Source of the DNA: JBBTCX01 sp964494205
GTDB taxonomy: Bacteria; Planctomycetota; Phycisphaerae; UBA1845
Assembly (NCBI GenBank): GCA_964494205.1
Contig: CAZBRD010000010.1
Coordinates: 62,001-126,000, forward strand
Length of the DNA stretch: 64,000 nucleotides
Direction: 5' to 3'
Shown: positions 52,170 to 60,652 of the stretch, in pieces
How positions within the stretch are numbered: the first letter of the stretch is position 1
How the letters are laid out: every line of letters begins with the position of its first letter
Notes under the pieces: generated by a model
Seen by the model: the letters and a program-made list of their open reading frames with translations, nothing else
Databases searched by the model: none
Told to the model about the DNA's origin: nothing
Position numbers and translations under genes: made by a program

Positions 52170-52949
52170 ATGCTAACACGCATCGGAAATTGGGTCCGCG
52201 AAGGACAGATCTGGAACAGCATCTTTCGGCACGGCGTGCCGCGCGATCGGCGCACGCGTGCGATGGCTGTGTTGAGCAACGTCTTTCTGCACCTGCATCC
52301 GGTGGCTGTGCGCAAGAGCGGCATCCGGCTGTCGTTCACGTGGTGCATGGGCGGGCTCACGTTTTTCATTTTCCTTGTTGAGATCGTCACGGGCGTGCTA
52401 CTGATGTTCTATTACCGCCCGACGGTTGAATACGCCTATTTTGACATTCAGGGTTTGCGGGCGCACGTGACGCTGGGGTTACTTCGCGAGATGCACCGAT
52501 GGGGGGCGCACGCGATGGTTATCGCCATCTGGCTACACATGCTGCGCGTGTTCTTAACGGGCAGTTATAAACCTCCCCGCGAATTCAACTGGAGCGTGGG
52601 TGTCATACTACTTGTGCTCACGCTGCTGCTGTCGTTCACGGGTTATTTGCTTCCGTGGGATCAGCTAGCCATGTGGGCGATCACGGTTGGGTCGAACATG
52701 GCCCGCGCGACCCCGGGTGCCGGTTCCGAAGGTCCATTGTCGTCGTTCATCCAGATCGGCGGCGTGCCGCTGGTTCATGCGGGTGACGACGCGCGGTTTG
52801 GTTTGCTGGCGGGAACATTCGTGGGGCCGAATGCGTTGCTTCGGTTCTACGTGCTCCATTGCGTGTTTATCCCCGTGGTGGTGACGGTGCTTCTTGCGGT
52901 CCACTTCTGGCGGATTCGCAAGGACGGCGGCATCAGTGGGCCGTTGTAG
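52170..52949 (+). CDS. petB: cytochrome b, N-terminal (b6-type) subunit
   Basis: A 259-residue membrane protein forming the haem-binding half of a split cytochrome b, as in b6f-like complexes. Helix B carries RWGAHAMVIAIWLHMLRVF with His residues about 14 apart, and helix D carries LHCVFIPVVVTVLLAVHFWR. Between them lies the Gly-Tyr-Leu-Leu-Pro-Trp quinol motif (TGYLLPWDQLAMWA). It would oxidise menaquinol or ubiquinol. The ATG at 52170 gives an N-terminus of normal type. It is separated from its C-terminal partner by a palindrome-rich gap of about 210 bp. Confidence 0.92.
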   Translation: MLTRIGNWVREGQIWNSIFRHGVPRDRRTRAMAVLSNVFLHLHPVAVRKSGIRLSFTWCMGGLTFFIFLVEIVTGVLLMFYYRPTVEYAYFDIQGLRAHVTLGLLREMHRWGAHAMVIAIWLHMLRVFLTGSYKPPREFNWSVGVILLVLTLLLSFTGYLLPWDQLAMWAITVGSNMARATPGAGSEGPLSSFIQIGGVPLVHAGDDARFGLLAGTFVGPNALLRFYVLHCVFIPVVVTVLLAVHFWRIRKDGGISGPL

Positions 52950-52959
52950 GAAATAGTTA

Positions 52960-53060
52960 CGCCAAGCCGTTCAGTCGTCCCTACGGGACTCGACGGTTAC
53001 GATACGGTTGCTTACCCAGCGTTGAAACGCTGGGCTATTTTCGGGTGTCCCTGACGGGAC
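52960..53060. repeat. composite palindrome cluster 1
   Basis: A GTCCC-tac-GGGAC hairpin (52977-52989), CCCAGCGTT-ga-AACGCTGGG (53015-53034), and GTCCC-tgac-GGGAC (53047-53060) lie between the cytochrome b genes. The same units recur at 54282-54467. Confidence 0.75.
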
Positions 53061-53160
53061 TGCTTGAAGACGCTCAATGTTAGTGGGTTTGAGGCGACAG
53101 GAAGCACGACTCATGGCGTCAAGATACTATCTGTAGTTCGACGCGAGGATAGGCTGAATC

Positions 53161-54267
53161 ATGCTCCCCATACTTGCGGCTGAATCGATGTTCGACGGAA
53201 TCAAGGCATTCATCAATGCGATTTGTCAGCCGCATTGGTTCCTGATCCTTTCAGTGCTTGGTCTCGGTGTTTTCCTTGCCGGTTATCGGTTTTTCACACA
53301 GCCGAAGGTGGCGGGGCCGCTGGCGGCGGTATTGACGCTTGCGTTCATCGCTAGCTGTTTCGACCCGAATTTCCTCTTGATCGTGCAGAAGGCCGACAAC
53401 GTGCCCATCGTGATCATGATGTTCACGGTGAGCTTCTGTATGTGGCTTGCGTTTCGACAGGCTGCGATCAACGACGAGAACATTGAAAAGGGCGAACCGC
53501 TGATTGAGGCGGGTTCGGATGACAAGGTTCTGGTTTGGCCGGACCTTGTGTACACCGAGTTTATCTGCCTGATCCTGTGCACGGCGTTGCTGACAGTTTG
53601 GGCGATTGTGCTGCGTGCGCCGCTGGAGCAGCCGGCGGATCCGAACGTGGCGCCAAATCCTGCGAAAGCGCCGTGGTACTTCCTCGGTTTGCAGGAGATG
53701 CTGGTTTATTTCGACCCGTGGTTGGCGGGCGTGGTGCTGCCGGGCTTGATCATCGTGGGTTTGATCGCCATTCCTTACATGGACAAGAATCCGCGCGGCA
53801 ATGGGTACTACACGTTCAAAGAGCGCAAGTTTGCTATCACGACGTTTCTCGTCGGGTTCGTGATTCTGTGGGTCGTGTTGATCATTTTCGGCACGTTCCT
53901 TCGCGGGCCGAACTGGAACTTCTTTGGTCCGTTTGAATTTTGGGATCCGCATAGGCCGGCGGCGTTGCTCAACGTCGAGTTCCACGACTTGTTCTGGATT
54001 GAAATGATGGGACAGGCGCTGCCGACGCATTATCTAATGCGCGAGCTGCCCGGCATCATTCTGCTGGGTGCTTACTTCGTCGTGGGTCCGCTGGTGTTGA
54101 AGGCATTCTTCTTCAACAAGATCTATCGCCAGATTGGGTTTATTCGATTCAGCGTGTTGGCCATGCTGATCCTTGTGATGGGTTTGATGCCGATCAAGAT
54201 GGTCTTGCGTTGGACGTTGAATCTGCACTACATCGTCGGAATCACGGAGTGGTTCCTGAACGTGTAG
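53161..54267 (+). CDS. petD: cytochrome b, C-terminal (subunit IV-like) subunit
   Basis: A 368-residue membrane protein with eight or so hydrophobic segments. It corresponds to the C-terminal half of cytochrome b (subunit IV in b6f) with extra helices. The Qo-site region reads PADPNVAPNPAKAPWYFLGL, where APWY stands in for the usual PEWY; the missing Glu is known from several lineages and does not abolish family membership. The protein is about twice as long as PetD because of an N-terminal block of three helices. It lies between two copies of a composite palindrome cluster and upstream of the octahaem cytochrome. Confidence 0.85.
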   Translation: MLPILAAESMFDGIKAFINAICQPHWFLILSVLGLGVFLAGYRFFTQPKVAGPLAAVLTLAFIASCFDPNFLLIVQKADNVPIVIMMFTVSFCMWLAFRQAAINDENIEKGEPLIEAGSDDKVLVWPDLVYTEFICLILCTALLTVWAIVLRAPLEQPADPNVAPNPAKAPWYFLGLQEMLVYFDPWLAGVVLPGLIIVGLIAIPYMDKNPRGNGYYTFKERKFAITTFLVGFVILWVVLIIFGTFLRGPNWNFFGPFEFWDPHRPAALLNVEFHDLFWIEMMGQALPTHYLMRELPGIILLGAYFVVGPLVLKAFFFNKIYRQIGFIRFSVLAMLILVMGLMPIKMVLRWTLNLHYIVGITEWFLNV

Positions 54268-54281
54268 TGATGTCGTTGTTG

Positions 54282-54467
54282 TGTCCCGGCGGGACACAAT
54301 GAGAATAGCCCAGCAGTTCACTGCTGGGTCGAGAGAGACAAAGAATTCACCTAGTCCCGTAGGGACGATTGAACTATTCAGTCGTCCCTACGGGACTGGA
54401 TTCACAAGCTTGGCCGACGTCCCCAGCGTTGAAACGCTGGGCTATTGCCGGAAGTCCCTAGCGGGAC
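54282..54467. repeat. composite palindrome cluster 2
   Basis: TGTCCC-ggc-GGGACA (54282-54296), AGCCCAGCAG-ttca-CTGCTGGG (54307-54328), GTCCC-tac-GGGAC (within 54380-54397), CCCAGCGTT-ga-AACGCTGGG (54422-54441), and GTCCC-tagc-GGGAC (54454-54467). Together with 52960-53060 they bracket the petD-like gene. Confidence 0.75.
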
Positions 54468-54520
54468 ATTCAGAATCACGGCGATCAAGGATCACGATCG
54501 CGGTGCATTGGGAATAAGAG

Positions 54521-57500
54521 ATGCCAGTACCAGAGGAAAAACTATATCCGGCAGGGAAGCTGAACAAATGGTTCGCCATCAGCAGTGTGCTGATGATGCT
54601 TTCATTCTTTTGGATGGTCTGGGTCGACTACAAGCGCACCTGGCACGAGCATCAGGACGACTTCTTCGTTAACAAAGCTGCGTTGGCGCACCTTGATTTT
54701 GTGGCCGCGAACAGTGATGAACACCTGAATGAAATCGCCAAGGCCAAGCAGCGACTCGATAGCGCTAAGGAACTGGACGAAGCCGAAAACGCCGCCAAGC
54801 GCGCGGAGTTGAAGGCGAAACTGGCTGAGGCAGAGCTCAATTTCAAGAAAGCGGATGATCCCTATGGCCGGAATGTTCAAGTTCTCCAGGTAACGCGCGA
54901 TTCGTATGAACGCGCACTTGGGGCGCATGGGCCGAACCATCCGGAAACCAAGAAGATCGCGGCTGAAGTCGAAGCTCAGTCCAAGGAAGTGGAAGAAGGT
55001 CGCAAGAAGAAAGAGCAATTCGAAGATCAGAAGCGCGAACTGTCGGCAGAGCTAAAGAAGCTCGATGAACGGGTTCGCGTGGCTGATCGTCAACTGAAGG
55101 ACCTGCAGCAGATTGCGGATTCAGCGGCTGAAAAGGACCGACAGTATCGGGGTGTTTTGACGGATGAAGGAATAAGAGCGGGCATTCCTTTTGTCACCGC
55201 GCTTATCAATGCACCGCTGGGAGACTTCACAGCACCCAAGAACACGCCTGGTCGTTTTCAGGTTAATCAATTGGTGTTGCCGCATGTGCGCCAGCGTTTG
55301 AACTATCTCGATAGCTATACGACAGACCGCTGCACGACGTGTCACGTGGCGATTGACGATCCTGCGTTCTCCAAGTCGACGCTGGCAAAGAAGCTCGAGC
55401 AGACGTTGCCGGCGATCAACGATGCGCTGAAGCGGATGACGCCGCCGAAACCGGCGCTGGATTTTCCGCCGCCGCCCGTGGTCGATCCGTCGGGGAATAT
55501 CAAGTTAACAGCCGGGCAGGTGACGGATCATTGGGACGTTCTTTCGCGCGAGCAGCAGGATGAGTATTTCAACAAGCTGCTATCGCAGGTCAACAGCTAT
55601 CTGACGCAGAGCGGCCGCAAGACGATCAAGCTCGAAGAGCCGTTGTTCGCGCACCCTGATCTTGATTTGTACGTCAACGTGGATTCGCCGCACCCGATGA
55701 ACCTCATGGGCTGCACGGTTTGCCACGAAGGCAATCCGCAGGAGACGGAATTCGTTCTCGCTGCCCACTCGCCGCCGACGCACGAGATCGAGAAACAGTG
55801 GAAGGATGAGTATTACATCCACATCCTGGGTGTGCCGAATACGACGTTTGAAACCATCGCGCATTACTGGGACCGCCCGATGCGCTGGCCGGAACATACG
55901 CAGGCGAGCTGTGCGAAGTGTCACTCGGAGGTCGCGGACGTGGATCGCTTCCGCGGTGAGCGACACGGCGAGCGAATCAATGAAGGCCAATTCCTCTTCA
56001 CCAGCCTTGGTTGCATTAATTGCCACAACGTGGATTCGTTGAAGGATTCGCGGCGGGTCGGGCCTGAGTTGACATCGATCGCGTCGAAACTCAAGACGGG
56101 CTTCGTTGATCAATGGATTTACTTCCCGCAGAAGTTCCGTCCGTCGACGCGTATGCCGCACTTCTTTGAGCAGGAAAACAACCGCGCGGAAAGCAAAAAC
56201 CAATTCGATGCGAACCCGGTGCTGCGCACTGAAACAGAAGTCGCAGCCATCACGAAGTATCTGTTCGCGGTGTCGAAGGAATACAAGCCGGAGAAGAAGC
56301 CTGAAGGCGTCACGGGCGATGCGGCCCGCGGGCGCGAGTTGTTCAAGCAGACGGGGTGTCTGGCGTGTCACTCCAACCTGTCGGAATTCGGACAGGATTG
56401 GATCGCCAAGGACATCGCCAAGCGAGCGAACATTCCGCTGGAGCAGGCGCAGGGCAAAGCGCAGTTCATGACCTACGAAGAAAAGGCCTTGTATGCCCGC
56501 GACCATTTTGTGTCAGACGTTGACACCTGGCTCGACCCGCAGAAGGCGCATTTTGAAAATGGCGGCCCGGAACCGGCGCCCACATTCAGCCGGTTTGCGC
56601 CTGACCTTTCGGGCATCGGCTCGAAAGTCGGTTTCGACTGGTTGTATTCGTGGCTTATCAATCCGCAGCACTATTCTGAAACCACCAAGATGCCCAGCAT
56701 GCGGCTCACGCCGAATGAGGCTGCGGACATAGCGGAGTATTTGCTGACGCTGAAGAACGAGCAGTTCAAGCAGGAGCAGTTCGCGCTGAACGCGGAGCGC
56801 GGCCAGATGACCGAGGAGTTGATCTTCGGCATTCTGGCGACGCAGCGGTCGGAGCGGGCGAGCCGGTCTGTGCTCAAGGACGAAGGCGGCGAGTTGGGCC
56901 AAATGCTGGTCGCGCTGCTTGATCCGTCCTTCAAGAAAGACGGGCGCTCGGCGTACGACCTGGTGTCTGCCATGTCGTTGCAGGAAAAGCAGCAGGTGTT
57001 CCTCGGCAGCAAGATGATCGGGCACTACGGTTGTTACGCTTGCCATAAGATCGCGGGTTTCGAGGAGACCACGCCGCCGGGTACAGACTTGAGTGCATGG
57101 GCGGAAAAGCCGATCGCACAGCTTGATTTCGCGTTTTACGGCCACGCGTTCCACGACATGCGACACGAGAAGGAAGATGTCTTCGCGCATGTCTATCCCA
57201 AGGATGCGGATGCGCTGAACCAGTGGTCGCCCGGTGAAAACGCGAAGGAGCAGATCACGCACACGCACGCGGCGTTCGCCAAGCATAAGATGCTGAATCC
57301 GCGAATCTGGGATCGTGAGAAAATCAAGGCACCGTATGACAAACTCAAGATGCCCAATTTCTATCTCACGGCAGGCGAAGCTGATGCTCTGACAACATTC
57401 CTGCTCTCTAGGATTCCGGCCCGCGTGACGGGTGATCTGGCGGTTGATTATGAGGCAGACCTTGATGGCCCAATCGCGCGCGGTCGAACGCTTTTGCGCG

Positions 57501-58744
57501 AACTGAACTGCATCGGTTGCCATGAGGTTGAGGACAACGTACCCACCGTGCAGCAGTATTTCCGCCGTGAAGTCGGCGGCAAACTGGTGTTCGATATGCT
57601 TAATGCACCGCCGTCCTTGCGCGGCGAAGGTGCGAAGCTGCAACACAACTGGTTCCACGAGTTTCTGCATAAGGTCGAGACGTTACGTCCGTGGTTGCAG
57701 ATCCGCATGCCGAGTTTCAATCTCACCGGCGAGCAATCAACCACGCTGGTTGAGTATTTCGCAGCCCTGACGCTGGATGATGCGCACACACTGGCTAAAG
57801 CCATGGCGCCGGTCAGGGAGTACAAAGCTTCCGAATCCAGGAAAGCTGCCGAAGCGAAATCGAAATCGAGCGGCGAAAAAGATACGCATGATGTGAGCGG
57901 TCTTTGGTTCGAGCAGGAGAGTTTAGAGAAATCCGCCCACACGCTCGATCAATTCGCGATCGAGCGGAAGCTGGTGCGGCCATTTGAACTGGACAGATTG
58001 CGTGCGTCGAAAGAGCAACTGATCGAGGCGCATCAGAAAGTGTGGGATCGAACCGAGTTTATTCAGAGCCTTTACAACGTGGAGTATCCGTTTGTCGAGC
58101 CGCCGAAGGCGCTGTCCACGGAGGAACGATTTGCGCAGGGCACAAAGTTCTTCGATGCGATGGGTTGCTTGAAGTGCCACGTGCTCGGCAACATGCTGCC
58201 CGGTCCGGCCAAGAACACGGATGATTTCCCGCAGATGTATCGACTCGACGGCGTACGCGGCGAGGGCGACAAGGCGCTCGCGATCATCAATGGAAAGCAA
58301 TACCCGATCGGCGCGGAGATTGACGGCCACAAGCTGATCAGCGCGAGCAACAAGTTCTACGAATCGGGCGACGTGGAGACGAAAGCCATCGTCGAGGGTC
58401 CGAAGGCGGACGGTAGCGGTAATGAGAAGATTCAGCTCCTGGCTGCCAGTGCGCCGAATCTCTCGCTGACGCACCGCCGGTTGCGGCATGAATGGGTGCA
58501 TCAGTGGATGCTTCAGCCTGCCCTGATTCAGCCGGGAACAAAGATGCCGCAGAACTTCCTCGGCGGTAAGAGTCCGTTTGAAGGGGACCCGGCGTTCCCG
58601 GGCACCAGCGAGGACCACCTGAATCTGATTGTCGATTATCTGTACGACGCCGGGTTCCGCGGGGCACGCGCACCGCTGCCGAAGACGGTTGCGGCAGAGC
58701 CCAAGGCGTTTGACGAGGAAGAAGAATTTACCGAGGAAGAGTAA
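54521..58744 (+). CDS. giant octahaem cytochrome c
   Basis: A 1407-residue membrane-anchored cytochrome c with eight CxxCH haem-binding motifs near residues 270 (CTTCH), 397 (CTVCH), 463 (CAKCH), 498 (CINCH), 612 (CLACH), 836 (CYACH), 996 (CIGCH) and 1214 (CLKCH). A membrane helix lies near 14-35 (SSVLMMLSFFWMVWVDYKR), then a long coiled coil (about 60-225; AKAKQRLDSAKELDEAENAA), then haem domains with repeated short cytochrome c-like units. It follows the cytochrome b genes and probably replaces cytochrome c1 and the soluble carrier in moving electrons from Rieske to the oxidase. No family of this size with this coiled coil is known to me. The ATG at 54521 is used. Confidence 0.88.
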   Translation: MPVPEEKLYPAGKLNKWFAISSVLMMLSFFWMVWVDYKRTWHEHQDDFFVNKAALAHLDFVAANSDEHLNEIAKAKQRLDSAKELDEAENAAKRAELKAKLAEAELNFKKADDPYGRNVQVLQVTRDSYERALGAHGPNHPETKKIAAEVEAQSKEVEEGRKKKEQFEDQKRELSAELKKLDERVRVADRQLKDLQQIADSAAEKDRQYRGVLTDEGIRAGIPFVTALINAPLGDFTAPKNTPGRFQVNQLVLPHVRQRLNYLDSYTTDRCTTCHVAIDDPAFSKSTLAKKLEQTLPAINDALKRMTPPKPALDFPPPPVVDPSGNIKLTAGQVTDHWDVLSREQQDEYFNKLLSQVNSYLTQSGRKTIKLEEPLFAHPDLDLYVNVDSPHPMNLMGCTVCHEGNPQETEFVLAAHSPPTHEIEKQWKDEYYIHILGVPNTTFETIAHYWDRPMRWPEHTQASCAKCHSEVADVDRFRGERHGERINEGQFLFTSLGCINCHNVDSLKDSRRVGPELTSIASKLKTGFVDQWIYFPQKFRPSTRMPHFFEQENNRAESKNQFDANPVLRTETEVAAITKYLFAVSKEYKPEKKPEGVTGDAARGRELFKQTGCLACHSNLSEFGQDWIAKDIAKRANIPLEQAQGKAQFMTYEEKALYARDHFVSDVDTWLDPQKAHFENGGPEPAPTFSRFAPDLSGIGSKVGFDWLYSWLINPQHYSETTKMPSMRLTPNEAADIAEYLLTLKNEQFKQEQFALNAERGQMTEELIFGILATQRSERASRSVLKDEGGELGQMLVALLDPSFKKDGRSAYDLVSAMSLQEKQQVFLGSKMIGHYGCYACHKIAGFEETTPPGTDLSAWAEKPIAQLDFAFYGHAFHDMRHEKEDVFAHVYPKDADALNQWSPGENAKEQITHTHAAFAKHKMLNPRIWDREKIKAPYDKLKMPNFYLTAGEADALTTFLLSRIPARVTGDLAVDYEADLDGPIARGRTLLRELNCIGCHEVEDNVPTVQQYFRREVGGKLVFDMLNAPPSLRGEGAKLQHNWFHEFLHKVETLRPWLQIRMPSFNLTGEQSTTLVEYFAALTLDDAHTLAKAMAPVREYKASESRKAAEAKSKSSGEKDTHDVSGLWFEQESLEKSAHTLDQFAIERKLVRPFELDRLRASKEQLIEAHQKVWDRTEFIQSLYNVEYPFVEPPKALSTEERFAQGTKFFDAMGCLKCHVLGNMLPGPAKNTDDFPQMYRLDGVRGEGDKALAIINGKQYPIGAEIDGHKLISASNKFYESGDVETKAIVEGPKADGSGNEKIQLLAASAPNLSLTHRRLRHEWVHQWMLQPALIQPGTKMPQNFLGGKSPFEGDPAFPGTSEDHLNLIVDYLYDAGFRGARAPLPKTVAAEPKAFDEEEEFTEEE

Positions 58745-58851
58745 GTACGTTCGGCACGTGACCGGGCGATATCAGCTTGCAACGGGTTGGGCGATCGCAT
58801 ACAACCCGAACAGTCCCGAGCCGAGATTTCGGTCGGGTAAGGAGGACGAAC

Positions 58852-59571
58852 ATGTTTAGATTCAAGTCAGCAATGGTTTGGGCGGCAATGTTGGTTGTCG
58901 CCGTGGGCGCGAGCTCCCTTCGCGCGGACGATAACGGGGTCATCAAGGGCAAGGTGACGTTCAAGGGCGATCCCGAAGCCTTCAAGCGAACATCGCTTGA
59001 TACCACCAAGGACCCGAAGTGCACGAAGAAGATCGGCAGCTACGACGTGATCGTCAATAAGACCGAGCCGGCCACTCTTCAGAACGTGCTTATCTCGATC
59101 AAGACCGGTCTGCCGGACAAGAAGTGGGACGCACCCGCGACGCCAGCCGTCATTAATCAGGAAGGCTGCGAATACAAGCCGCACATTCTCGGCGTCATGG
59201 AAGGTCAGAAGGTCGAGATCAAGAACAGCGACGACACCAACCACAACATCCACTTCATGCCGAAGAAGAACGAGGAAATCAACAAGACGCAACCCAAGAA
59301 GGATATGGTTGATTCCATCACGCTGAAGGAAGAGGATGAGCCGTTCAAGGTGAAGTGCGACGTTCACCCGTGGATGGGTGCGTGGGTGGCGGTGTTCAAG
59401 CATCCGTATTTCACCGTCACCGAAAAGGACGGTTCATTTGAGATCAAGGGTCTGCCGGCGGGTAAGTACGTGGTTCGAGCATGGCACGAAAAGTTCGGCG
59501 AGCAGACGGCGGAATTCGAAGTGACCTCGGGCAAGACGGTAGAGAAGGACTTCACCTTCGCCCCGAAGTAA
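58852..59571 (+). CDS. exported cupredoxin-like protein
   Basis: A 239-residue exported protein. A signal peptide (FRFKSAMVWAAMLVVAVGAS) precedes a domain with a plastocyanin-like copper site: His in DTNHNIHFMPKK (near 123-133) and KCDVHPWMGAW (Cys, His, Met; near 168-178). The final 60 residues (GSFEIKGLPAGKYVVRAWHE) form a carboxypeptidase regulatory-like beta domain. The ATG at 58852 is preceded by a near-perfect AAGGAGG. It sits between the octahaem cytochrome and coxB, so a role as electron carrier to the oxidase is likely but unproven. Confidence 0.82.
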   Translation: MFRFKSAMVWAAMLVVAVGASSLRADDNGVIKGKVTFKGDPEAFKRTSLDTTKDPKCTKKIGSYDVIVNKTEPATLQNVLISIKTGLPDKKWDAPATPAVINQEGCEYKPHILGVMEGQKVEIKNSDDTNHNIHFMPKKNEEINKTQPKKDMVDSITLKEEDEPFKVKCDVHPWMGAWVAVFKHPYFTVTEKDGSFEIKGLPAGKYVVRAWHEKFGEQTAEFEVTSGKTVEKDFTFAPK

Positions 59572-59688
59572 CTCACGCGATAGATTGGAGTGACACCGCC
59601 GGTTCGTTGGCGCGGTCCGGCGGTGAACTCCCGCTTTGGTGCTCCTGCTATTGTTGAAACAAAACCCAGCAGCGGTGCCTTCGCCTGG

Positions 59689-59715
59689 TCCGCAGGGCGG
59701 ACCCTACACCAAAAT
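59689..59715. repeat. GGTCCGC...GCGGACC hairpin repeat
   Basis: GGTCCGC-agg-GCGGACC followed by CTACACC, in the gap before coxB. It is another REP-like palindrome ending in CTAC, like those at 48535, 49249 and 49567. Confidence 0.65.
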
Positions 59716-59756
59716 CCGCAGATGGTTTTCAATCCCGTGAAAGAGGGAGACGTAAG

Positions 59757-60650
59757 GTGAGCTTAAACAGTCGGGCCGTTATGGGCTTATCGCTGGCAGC
59801 CGTGGTCGCATGTTTGTTCATGGCTGCGCCGAGCGCGATGGCGCAAGCTACAACGGCGACTCCGCCGGTATCGACTGAAAAAATCGATGGCGTGTACGGC
59901 TACCATTTGCCGCCGGACATTTCGACCCACGGCCACAAGATGGACAGCCTGATCAATATCCTCCATTGGTTCATGGGTGCGTTGTTCGTCGGCTGGGGCG
60001 TGTTCTTTGTGTACTGTCTTGTGAACTTCCGGCAGCGTCCCGGTCATGCAGCCAAGTATGAGCCCATCAAGGCAAAACCGTCGAAATATACTGAGATCGC
60101 AGTCGTAGCGTTTGAGGCGTTCCTGCTGCTTGGTTTGTCGATTCCGATCTGGGCGAGCGTGAAGCAATCTCCGGTGACGAATGAAACGGGCGCGTTGCGC
60201 ATTCGTGTTGTGGCAGAGCAGTTCGCCTGGAATTTCCACTACCCGGGACCGGACGGCCAGTTCGGTTTGACGTCACCGGACCTTGTGAACCTCGCGACCA
60301 ATCCGGTCGGCTATGACAAGGCCGGTAACGGCGCGGACGACGTTGTATCTGGCGAAATGCACATTCCAGAAAACCGCGACGTTATTGTTGAGATTTCATC
60401 GAAAGACGTCATTCACAGCTTTGCGATTCCCGTGTTGCGAGTTAAGCAGGACGCCATTCCGGGCATGAGAATTCCGGTCTGGTTCAAAGCCAAAGAAAAG
60501 TCCGAAGGGCGATACCAGGTTGCCTGTGCGCAATTGTGCGGCAACAACCATTACAAGATGCTGGCGCCGATGGTTGTCGAAAGTCAGCAGAAGTTTGACG
60601 CGTGGATTGCGGAGAAGTCCAAACCACCAGAAATATTTGAGGGCGAGTAA
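59757..60650 (+). CDS. coxB: cytochrome c oxidase subunit II
   Basis: Subunit II accepts electrons at the dinuclear CuA centre on the periplasmic side. The 297-residue protein has a signal or first helix (AVVACLFMAAPSAMA), two membrane helices (about 63-85 and 108-128) and a CuA site in DVIHSFAIPV and YQVACAQLCGNNHYKM (Cx3C...H..M). It starts with GTG at 59757. No cytochrome c domain is fused. It lies two bases before coxA, so the oxidase genes form one operon. Confidence 0.94.
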   Translation: MSLNSRAVMGLSLAAVVACLFMAAPSAMAQATTATPPVSTEKIDGVYGYHLPPDISTHGHKMDSLINILHWFMGALFVGWGVFFVYCLVNFRQRPGHAAKYEPIKAKPSKYTEIAVVAFEAFLLLGLSIPIWASVKQSPVTNETGALRIRVVAEQFAWNFHYPGPDGQFGLTSPDLVNLATNPVGYDKAGNGADDVVSGEMHIPENRDVIVEISSKDVIHSFAIPVLRVKQDAIPGMRIPVWFKAKEKSEGRYQVACAQLCGNNHYKMLAPMVVESQQKFDAWIAEKSKPPEIFEGE

Positions 60651-60652
60651 GC

